Positions 21,656 to 31,345 of a DNA stretch of 64,000 nt are shown here, piece by piece (positions within the stretch are counted from its first letter, which is position 1; each line of letters opens with the position of its first letter). The position numbers and the translations under genes are program-made. This DNA is from Selaginella moellendorffii. Lineage: Eukaryota; Streptophyta; Lycopodiopsida; Selaginellales; Selaginellaceae. Under the pieces are notes generated by a model. The model worked only from the letters and a program-made list of their open reading frames with translations. It did not search any database and was not told where the DNA came from. Location: NCBI RefSeq assembly GCF_000143415.4, contig NW_003314297.1, positions 248,001 to 312,000 on the forward strand. The letters run 5' to 3'.

Positions 21656-23672
21656 GCAAACTTTGGCGATTTGACATGTCATATTGATGTGGCAGGATCC
21701 CATGCCATTCCCATACACCTTAACCAGTCAAATGTAGTAAGGAATGTTTTAAGTACATTGACTCATGTAATGTATGCGCCATATGTCAAACCTTAATGTA
21801 TGCGCCAGGCTGCCTGCTACAAATTGATTGCCATAAATATCAACTTTATAGGGGTGAGTTGGGATTGTATCTGTATACCTGAAAAGGGTTTTATTTTTAT
21901 TGAGTTTAAGCTTTAAGCTATTATCTCAAGCTCTAATGGCAAGCATCCCACTACATTTTGCAGGGGTTTGAGCTGGGAAAATATTCTAAATTATTAATTA
22001 CTTATGTGTAGTAAATTTTTTAATTTATATTTCAAATTTATTAAACCAAAATGTAATTTGTAGTTTACTTATTTATCTCTATAATATAAAAAAATGATAA
22101 GATAAATAAATCATAATGATAATAATAATTTTTAAGTTCCAAATATTCTTTTGACATTACAATTAAAACATTTTTTTTTTCAAACTTTCATTGGTGTTGA
22201 GCCAATACTTTGGACCCCCATTCTTCTGGATCCCTCTAGTTTGTGTCCATCAATATGTTGCCTTGAAATCTTTGACAATACCTTTGAAATGGCCCCACCC
22301 AGGATCTAGGCCGTGCTGAGGCAAGAGTGCTCCATCTTCTTTGGTTGTGATATAGTAAACCAACTCTATGCATAGAGGTTGACAAGCTAACAATAACCAT
22401 CTTCACAACAAGTGTTCAGTGTTTCATTGATCTTCAAGATTGCCATGAGAGACCCAATAAAGCAATGGCCACCACAAGTTGTTGGAGATGAGAATAGCGA
22501 TGGCAACAAGAAGATGAGCCTCTTGAGCTAAGATCTAGCAGGGCAGAAGCTTTGTGTTGATGGTCTTACGAGAAGACCGTGCTCTCAGACATAGCAGTTT
22601 TTCTTTGCATAAGTTTGTAGACTTTAAAAAAGTTTTTAACTTGCACTCTTTTCTTGATGATGGCTATAGATGGTGAGATCCAAGTGCGTCATTCTGAGCC
22701 AGCCAGGCGAGATCCAGGTGGTGGGGAGTAAGTTTTCCGTACCGTTTTCCCTGGAGGAATTTGTGACTGTGTAAGACCAGTCCGGAATCAAGATTGGCAC
22801 AGTGAAATACACGATTCTAAACGGAACGCAAAAATCCAGCGACGAGGAAATACTGGACAGAGTGTAAGCGCTCTAAGAATCTATCTATCTATCAAGAGAT
22901 TGATCGCTCCTCCATTCGAGCCTATACTCTTCAAACTCTGTAACCTCGTGATGGACGATGTCTTAGAAGACATCTAGTACGTGACTTCCTTGTCAACTAT
23001 GTAGGTGGTGATAGTCTGACGGCCTTGCTAAGAATAGCTTTCTAGGGTAGGAGAAATCACAAAACTCTCAATCCACAGTATGGAGTAAGTGCTCCATACC
23101 GTCCAGTGTATAAGATATAAAGAAGAAAAGCTAGTTAGAGAACTCCCTCACCGTTGACTGTTCTTTGCTATAATGTCTAATGCCATCTTCTAGAGCTCCA
23201 TAGATGGTGCTTGCTATACCAGCCCCATGCTGGTTCCAGACAAGCCAGCTATCAGTTAAGCTTTGTTGGCCAATCTAAATAGTGGGAATTGGCTCATATT
23301 CTAGAGCTGTGGGGCATTCAACCTACAAAACTTTATAACTTAATTTACTATACAACTTGAGTCACCTCTACACCTAATGCCTCTTAGACCATGTACTTGT
23401 TCTGATGTTGCTATTGATTTAGAAGAGATATACCATTACCTCTTCCATCCACAGCTACTGCTAAGCCAAGATTAGGAATCTTAAGTTTGTACTTCCCTTC
23501 TGTGCTCATAGCAGAGAGTTGCTTTGTTGTGAGGGAACCTCTTTGCACATTCAAATCCCATGAAAATAAATCTCTCACTAGAAAATGCCATTGAAAAATG
23601 TGTTCTATCATCCATCTCAATAATGAAATGTATAATCTCTGAGTATATCTGGGAATATCTCTAGAATCATAC

Positions 23673-25139
23673 CCCAACATTAGAACATTAGCTTCAATAA
23701 ATTTATTTACATTATTTATAGTTTCATTGAGTTATAACAACTTTGTTGCTCAACAAAATATTAGCAAGGTTATACATGGGGCTGAGATAACAGTTGGCAA
23801 AAGGCATTAACGTGGCATTGGTGACATATGTTCTTTTGTGCAAATTTTGCCACAACCACTATAGTAATCATTGGCATTGGAAACAAATAAAAAAGTGAGA
23901 GATTGATTAGGTATAGTTTTATAGTCTAGAACTTGCCTTCACAATAGCTAGTGACATATTGGTATGCCATGCAAGCAAGACAAAGGGTGCAATCTTCATT
24001 TATTTTCTTAACAATTTTAACTTCTTTTAGATATCCTCTTGTTCCATATATGTTGCTGATGCTAGACATACTACAGCAAGTTACTTCCATTATACTAGGA
24101 GGTGAGATAACTCTCACATCAAAACCGTTCCAAACACACATGGAAAAATTTGTCATGGAACTTATTTATATTTCAATACTAAAAAAAATCCATTTCCTTT
24201 CAAAAGCCACACTTACAAAATCAAACACTCTGGTTTATGAAGTTCGTCAGTCAGCCACTTGGATTTCAATGCTAGTTTGTTTTTATAAAAAAAATCAACA
24301 TTGAGGGCTCCTTATGCTTGAACTAGAGAGTTACACAATATCATAATGTATCTTGACATTAGTAGAAGAAAATGTTTGAAAAGACTAATTAACAAATATC
24401 TTTCAATACCTGAAATTACATTTTTAGAAATCACATTTACAATACAGTCCCCAATGCATACGTTAGCCTGGCAAAGTCTGAAGTTTGTTCTGGTTGCCAG
24501 GCTCCAGTAGGCTTTTAGAGCAGCAGCTAGCATTGGAGCATTGGCCACTTCAGCCAGGAGCTCTAGCACCTGCCTCTGCTCTCCCACTCTTGACATATCC
24601 CAGAAGGAGCATTATCCAAAAGATAGAGCCCCAGCGTTTCATCTTGTCGAACACTTTCATGTTTCCCTCAATTAGGAAAAGAAACTCGCAAGAGGTCATG
24701 GTAAAAACGTTAAAATCTTCTCAACAAACATTACCTCGAGAGACATAATGTGCACCGACATTGTGCTGGATTTCTCCCGCTAGGCACCATGACACACAGA
24801 CTTGCAATTCCCTGCTGCATGTCGTCGTAGATGAGGTGAGGGCCGTCCAGGCACACAGATTATTCATAGATCTCATCCTGCCGCTCCTGCTGACTGTTTC
24901 CAGTTCTGTTCTTTTGTGGATGAAGCATAACTTCGACGAACACAGTAGGCGACGAAAGACCTTACATGCATAGAGTCACATGCTCTGAAAAAAACACAAA
25001 ATTGACATCGAGATTAGGGCATAATGTTCCTTCTCTGTTTTATCAGCCGTTAGATTAAAACTAGATCAATGGTGGTTGCGTGAGGAAAGTATAAATTCTT
25101 CTTCAACGGTTAGGAATTCTATTCCGATTTAGGGCTTCA
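23673..25139. other. Intergenic with PPR-like debris, otherwise empty
   Basis: On the minus strand about 24680-24320 there is a PPR-like scrap (KVFDKMKRWGSIFWIM, then LGYVKSGRAEA), followed in another frame by LELLAEVANAPMLAAAL. A further exon-like stretch on the minus strand at about 24880-24745 (LDGPHLIYDDMQQGIASLC) has no recognised family. Bases 25090-25096 (TATAAAT) could be the TATA box of the gene starting at 25140. Confidence 0.4.
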
Positions 25140-26641
25140 ATGGAGGACGAAGACTACGTGGAACGGCAGGGCAAGCGGCTAACCAAGCGGCAAAAGCTAA
25201 TGGAGCACCTCAACAAGCTGCCCGTGAAATCGGTAAGCTCTCCCTGTCTTGTCTAGTCATGGCTCGACATGTGGCTCTGGACAGCCACAAGCCATGATCG
25301 CCCAACTGGCTGGAGCGCGCGAGGAGCAACTCTTCGCCATTCCTCCAAGCGACATCAAAGAGGCCGACTTTCGCATGCGCTATGGCTTGATCGAGATCAA
25401 GCATTACACGCCCTCGTACGACCGGTGAGGTTTTTAGACAAATCTTTGTTTCTTTTTTTTCAAGTCTCCTTTATAGGTTTGCTGCCGTGGAGATGTCAGG
25501 CGAAACTCTTCACTGCGTCAACAAGCTCATCGCCAACGATGTCGCCTACTCGACTGCGTTCCAAGGTGATTGCAAAGGAGAGATGCAGGTCGCACCGATA
25601 CTGGACAGGATGCTACGGAACCTTGGCCGCTTTACAAGGCCCCGGGAACTTGAAAAGGAGCCGGCTTACGGCCAATCACCAGACCCGTCATCGCCATCTG
25701 ACAAAAAAGCGGACTTTGTGCTCCAGTATGAGGCTGACAAGGAAGATCTCAAGTCCCAGGTGGTCCAGGTTGACGAGGAAAACCTTCCCAACTCTCAGTC
25801 TTCGGACTCTTCAGCAGATTACCCGCTGATAAAACCTCAGTCCGCGAGCAATTCTTCTCCGAGGCACCATTCAGATTGTAAGATGTACGTGTACACTAAT
25901 CGCTACACGCTTCGTGGACTGCGGCTCAAAGTGACGGTGGATTTCAAACGCGACGCGGGCGTCGAGGATCTCTACCAGCCAGCTATGTACACCATACAGG
26001 AACTGGTGGAGACAGCGGCGCGTCCGAAGAGCTACAGACCGCCAGTGACCATCATGGTAAGAATAGCGAGTCACTTGGATCATGAGCGCTGACATATCGT
26101 CTTCTAGGCCGGTGACAAGGATGACTGGTATTACGGAATCCTGGAAATAGATGGTTTTGTTTGGGTGGAAAACCATCAGATTGATCAGGCCAGCTTGCAA
26201 GGTAAATGACTGCACAAACGGCTGCCAGTCTAACTATTTGTGGTCGTGTGCGCAGAGTTCCCGGAAGAAAAGATGGAGGTGAATCCGAAGAAATTCACTC
26301 CAAGCTTCACGCGTGCCGAATTACAGAACAACTTCGAAACGTGGAAGAAGGACTTCGCTAAGATCAAGATGAGAATCCCCAATGGTCTTCACCCGGTTGG
26401 CCGCTTCTTCATCAGGTAAGAGCCGCGTTTCCAAGCGCTTTGGTATTGACAGACTTGCAGGACGGTGCAAGGGTATAACAAGATGCCTACCCTTGGCGGT
26501 GAAGCGGAGCTTGCCAGGGGGCAAAAGAGGTTCTACGATGGCATGCTCAAGACTCTTGTTGGTCGTCAAGTCACCAACTGGAGTCCCCAGGATGCGCTCA
26601 ATGCGTGGAACGCACGCAAGTGCCTCCTCGAGATCACTTAG
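25140..26641 (+). CDS. Uncharacterised 415-residue protein, six exons
   Basis: Exons are 25140-25232, 25285-25424, 25477-26056, 26108-26201, 26256-26415 and 26461-26641. All junctions are GT-AG and keep frame, and the introns are 45-54 nt. The start MEDEDYVERQGKRLTKRQK is supported by a TATA-like TATAAAT 44 bp upstream and a TTTAGGG element just before the ATG. The middle exon is rich in Ser/Pro/acidic residues and probably disordered; it is followed by a folded-looking part (KMYVYTNRYTLRGLRLKV, then DKDDWYYGILEIDGFVWVEN) and a helical C-terminus (RAELQNNFETWKKDFAKIK, then WSPQDALNAWNARKCLLEI). No signal peptide or membrane segment is visible. I do not recognise the family. The exon structure is secure; the function is unknown. 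Confidence 0.8.
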
Positions 26642-26839
26642 GTGCGCCAGCCGACAGTAAACACTAGAAATGACACTAGAAATGTCGGTGTTTTCAGGTT
26701 TTCCAATTTTTGATAGTATATGTAAAAAAAAAATTCGCTACTATCCGATGGAATATAGTTTGCTACCTTGGTTCAACATGCCATACCCAGATAGCACAGG
26801 GCTCTTGAAACTATACCTCGATCTTCTCTCTGCTCCCAC

Positions 26840-27890
26840 GTTGCACTCCGAGTGTAGCCACTACAATGCCACCTAAAGTTGGACAATCCAGAAACCACAT
26901 GTCGAAATGCCAAACTTGGTCTGCGATTGCTCCTTCCACAGGCCTGCGCTGCCATAGAGCTTGACCATGAGCATGTAACAAGCCGAGTCACTGGAACCGC
27001 TGTCCAACTCCACAAAGCGATCAAACACGGCTTTTCCCACCTCTGCACTGTTCCACTTGCAGCAAGCGGCCAGCAGCGTCGAGCATGTCATGGATCCACC
27101 AGCGGTGAAAGGCATGCTCTCCACCAGCAGCATTGTCTCCTCCAGACGGTTGGCTCGTCCCAGCGTGCCGATCATACAGTGGTAGTGCTGTCCACTGTGC
27201 TTTCACCGCCAGCTCCTCAAACGGAGACTTGACACTCTCCACCAGTCCTGAGTGGCTGCACGCCGATAGCATCGGGTTTCAAGCCTTCGTCTTTCTTACT
27301 GTGGAGAGCACCAAGCACTCGATCGCTCTCGCCTCGAGCACAGTAGCCTGCCATCCAAGTGATGACACAGAACGACTGCTGTGTGCTGCCGAAAACTCAA
27401 TGTCGAACAGACCATCTCTGTGGATGGACTTGGCCTTGAGAGCAGTGGCATTAAGTCCATGTGTCACTGTTAGGCACCAACTTTGACTACGTGGTCAACG
27501 TTGGTCAAAGGGAGGCTCAAGGGTATATTAAGGCATGTTAAAATTACCTACCCTAAGGGTCACAGTGGAGCGGCGGTGCAGTGGAGCTTTTGAGGTAGCT
27601 CAGGGGTGGTTGGGTGGTGAGGAACCTCAAGAGGTGGCATAACATAGTCTAGGGCAACTAAATTTTTGTCTTTTTGCGCCGGATCATAATAGTCACACAC
27701 ATCCCGATGGTGATGCTAACAATCTGAGAGCCCGCTCGCTCTCCCCCTTGCCAGCGTAGCCCTGTAGGTCCAAGACAGAATGCTGGAGAAGGGTTATGTC
27801 AAACACCTTGTGAGCGTCCACAAGGCTCCCAGTCTTTGCGTACATGTCTCTCCCTGAGCAAGCTTTTAGAGAGGACAATATCATAATGTA
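26840..27890 (-). pseudogene. Degenerate PPR gene fragment
   Basis: Minus-strand pieces include MYAKTGSLVDAHKVFD (about 27845-27790), LSACSHSGLVES (about 27270-27235), GTLGRANRLEETMLLVESMPF (about 27170-27105) and CSTLLAACCKWNSAEVG (about 27090-27040). They follow PPR order but sit in different frames, with about 400 bp of unreadable sequence between the first and second. No E or DYW domain is seen. Sequence similarity to the other PPR genes in the window is only family-level. Confidence 0.8.
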
Positions 27891-28978
27891 GAAAGTAATT
27901 ACAGAGTAGGGTGGTTACAAATACCATATTTAGGACATGTTACAAACGAAAGTTGTATGTCCTTTCAGTTGCAACAAGAAAAGTTTTAAAACCAATGCAT
28001 CCATTTATTTTGTCCAAATAAAAGTAACATATATAAGACACTAAAAATAATATGTGACAAGATTTTCTATTATATCTGGAGTAAAATCTTGACAAAATAA
28101 CTGACATCATTTTTGAGGTGCATGAGTCAATCCAACTCTAATAGCAATATCTAAAACATTATCTAGAAAAGGGATTTTATATTCAGTCACACTTAAGATC
28201 ATAAAAGAAAAAACCTTACAACCATTATTGTGTGGAGGGAATAAAAATTGGAAATGGAGGTGGAGACTCATATGAAATGCATGGGACCAAGTTCGAGTAA
28301 TAATAACATTTTAAGCAAATTGAATTTTGAATGGTATTTATTGGTATGTATATTAAGTTAAACTCTAGTTTTTAATATGACATTGACAATATACAGATTC
28401 TTGATAGTTTAGATTGTTAATCTTGGAAATTTAGGACTTTAGAATCATAATAATGTTAGAACCACTTATATTACAATTATATATAATAATGTTCTTACAC
28501 ATGGTGAAGAACAATATTTCATTGGTAAACACTATAAAGCTCTATTTCGTTAAAGTGGGAATTGTCATTATCCCACTTGTAAAATAAGGTTTCCAAACCT
28601 TTATATAGTATATAAATATAACAAAATTCAACTGCATTGAGGCACATGTCATTTTATTTTAAACAAGGAAATGTCTACTCAATCATTTCTCCTCCCCCTG
28701 CCACTGCTTCACCTCTCTCTTCTCCTTGTCATCGTCATCCAATTTCTTTCCATCCTTTTAATATTGGCTTAGTTGCTCTGAGTCTAGGTGGAGCCCAAGT
28801 CCCCATTCAATCTTTACTTTCCCCTTATTAATAAAACAACTTCGTAGACTTCCAATAACATGCTGTAACACTTCTAGTATAATGCAAATCCTCTCAAAGA
28901 ATTGTCTTTTAATATTAATACAATGGCATGGAACCCCATGCCATAATAAGTTACATTTTTAAATAAATACATGCCATC
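27891..28978. other. AT-rich, no gene seen
   Basis: Nothing resembling a gene or a recognised repeat is visible. This stretch forms the left flank of the palindrome-bearing block that follows. Confidence 0.5.
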
Positions 28979-31251
28979 TCAGACTGTTATTTTTTGCCTC
29001 CAACGCCTATATAATAATCTTGGAATTTCATCACTCTCCACACTATCAGGATTTAAACCCAATAGTAATGCCATCTCTTCTCTAATACGTCCACGCTCAT
29101 GTTCAGTGGTCGAAGAACCCATCCGGTTGAGCAGATTATGGAGATGCGGATAGTGCTTGGCTAAACAATATACATGCCATAAATGATGACTGGTGTCTGT
29201 CCGATCAAATGGCTTCTGATATACCGTTCTATCTGCCATTTGGTTGATTTCTGCAGCCACCTCCTGGACTGGCCGGTTCTCTATCACCATCGCTCCAAGC
29301 CGTTTTGCAAGGTCCCCCAGAACATATGGTTTCTTCTCCCTAGTTTCCATACTGCAAGAGATGGGGTGCACTGCATATGTGTGCATGTTCGCTGCAGTTT
29401 TAATCGGCGAGTCATCGATGATAAGGATTTCACTTGACCTAGCAGTCCGGTTCATCACTACAGCCTCTGGCTTGATGAAGATGGGCTTGCTACCCCTCAC
29501 ATGGACTATAGTCAAGCAATCCTCCTGCGTTAGGAGAAAGTCAAATGGTAATATTACTCGTGTCTGATCGTGCATCATCTGTAGCAATGTTAATGCATTG
29601 TGGCGCATCATGGATGTCCAAACTCCCAATTGCAAATTGAACCCGGCCCTTTGTTTTAAGTGTTGCATGGTCATTATTAGATTTTGCAGTTTCTCCCGTG
29701 TGATTAATGTGAATCTGTCTCTTTTGACCAACTTGCGACTGCAGGCTTTGGAGGGTGTAGTGACATTCGAGGATGAGCCACACTCATGGGAGAAAAGGAC
29801 ACCGTTCAGATAAAAAACGATACAGTACCTTCGCCGTGACTCTGAAATGAAATGCGTCAGCATAAAAAATGGTACAAATCAATTTTACCATCTACAATAT
29901 TAGCGAATGGTGCTCCTGATGGTCGTTGAGAGGGTTTTGGTCGAGGAAACGTGAAGGGCAGAAATACTCTCCTCTGCAATGTGGGGTCAATCGCATCCGA
30001 TGGCGTGTGGGCACATGCCATTTCAGCTGTAGACTCTGGTACAATTGGCTCAACAGTGGCATGGGGTGGTTCCGATGGCGTGTGATCACACGCCATTTCA
30101 GCTAGTGCCTCCGTTGGCAAAGTGGACATGACCGAACAGGCAGCAGGGGCGGTGTAGGGAGGTTCCAACGGCGCATAGTCAGACGATTGGGCACACGTTG
30201 AGTCCGTTGGAAATGAGGATACGACCGGCTCGGCGGCTGGGGCGGCCTCATGCAGGTCCAATGGCGCCTGGTCACCGTCAGTTGGATACGTGGACAAGAT
30301 TGACTCAGTGGTATGGGCAGCATCAAGTGGAGCGTGGTCAGCTTGCTTGGCGTTGATATGGATAGTAGCCTCCACCAGCTCTGATGACTCTTGCAGGCAA
30401 GTAGAGTCCACTGGCGGATCCATATGCATGTCCAAATATCTCCCTTCGATTGAGATGGTATCCTCCCTACTGGCTACTAAAAACAAACTCATTAGCACAT
30501 TGAATCGACTATACTGTATTTACCATCAACTGCTATTGAGGAACTAGGACCGATATCACTTGGGTGCACTGCTGATTCTGAAGGATTGGACATACGTTTC
30601 GACCCTTGCTTGGCACTATCCTTCCTCGACACTAAAGGCTAGAGTTTGTATCTTAATTCAACTGAATAATCTCTACTTACCATTTGCTTTGCAACCTACA
30701 TGGACAATGTTAGAAATGGTAAAAGGTTAGGAATGGATGTACTATTATTTACCTGATGGTTTGTCTTGTATGACCTTCCTCCGCTGCTCTTTGGCCACCT
30801 CAGGCTGGCCATCGTCATCATCATCGTCGTCGTCGTTATTGTGATCGTCACCATTGTGAGGACCATCCAAGTCCTCTTTGTCCTCCTCTTCTTCGTCCTC
30901 CTCTTCTTTGTCCTCCTCTTCGTCCTTCTGCTCTTCCTGCTCATTATCTTTCTCTGGCCCCTCATCCCCCTCCTGCATTTCTTCCATAGGCTGCTCAGGC
31001 TGGATGGCTTGTTCTTCCAAGACCATCTTGGGAAAATCATCTGGCCGAGTCTCCATCTCAAAATACAAGACATCCATAGCCTGTTTTAGTGTGTGACCTA
31101 GGACCATATCCTCACCCGACTGTCTTAACATGGTTTCTGCACCCCCTAGCCAACCAACAGAGTCGGACCCGAGACTCCCCTGATACCAAATGTAGGCTCC
31201 TGAGTTTGGACTTCCCGAGAGGTCACCCAGCCCAGTACTATTCAAACCCAA
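28979..31251 (-). CDS. HAD/FCP1-like protein with acidic N-terminus (putative mobile-element gene)
   Basis: Five exons join in frame: 31251-30753 (start uncertain), 30695-30681 (a 15-nt microexon), 30631-30524, 30476-29889 and 29841-28979. The N-terminus holds a long Glu/Asp/Lys tract. A central part has about five degenerate Ala/Pro repeats centred on a xxAPLDxxH or xHTPSExxH core. The C-terminal ~290 residues resemble the FCP1/NIF phosphatase fold: YCIVFYLNGVLFSH at the DLDxT position, a WTS-type segment (LGVWTSMMRHNAL) and ILIIDDSP. Both aspartates of the DxD catalytic motif are replaced (YLN), so phosphatase activity is unlikely. Two dispersed palindromes lie inside exon 4 and are translated. 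The 5' end of the ORF overlaps an LTR-like fragment, so the true start may be one of the later methionines. It is probably encoded by the same large element as the ParB-like gene. Confidence 0.6.
30000..30096. repeat. Two dispersed palindromes inside a coding exon
   Basis: Copies lie at 30000-30021 and 30075-30096. The second is a perfect 22-bp palindrome. On the minus strand they encode MACAHTPS and MACDHTPS within a protein repeat (AEMAC...HTPS). The reading frame is kept, so the copies have become, or always were, protein sequence. Confidence 0.9.
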
Positions 31252-31345
31252 GGACGTGTAACTCCAACTATACCAAGACCCTTAACCGATGGGAAAAGGG
31301 GGTGCACTCTTATTCATGGGCCCTTTCCCTCTATATTTGAACCCC
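31177..31345 (-). mobile_element. LTR end with tRNA-Met-type primer binding site
   Basis: On the minus strand the segment ends in CCTACA, then TT, then TGGTATCAGGGG, which matches the plant retrotransposon primer-binding site (TGGTATCAGAGC) at 10 of 12 positions. The upstream part shares landmarks with 10930-11165. It lies between the stop of the ParB-like gene (31345) and the first exon of the HAD-like gene, and overlaps the 5' end of the latter's ORF. Confidence 0.55.

Larger units (their letters stand above)
19342..23672. repeat. Right arm of the large inverted duplication (partner 3665-9835)
   Basis: In plus-strand order the arm holds a decayed small gene tail (19342-19830), the intact SDHB gene (minus), a short non-coding link with a (TA)n palindrome, a broken PPR copy (plus) and a non-coding block (21656-23672). 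This is the mirror image of the left arm. The right arm keeps pieces missing from the left, for example about 190 bp at 22775-22965 and about 240 bp at 23420-23660; the latter is open on the minus strand (RDIPRYTQRLYISLLRW and onward) but not recognised. Confidence 0.85.

Noticed and set aside
30745-31096. Plus-strand Val/Leu/Phe-rich and Ser-rich ORFs
   Set aside because: They are antisense readings of the Glu/Asp tract of the HAD-like gene.
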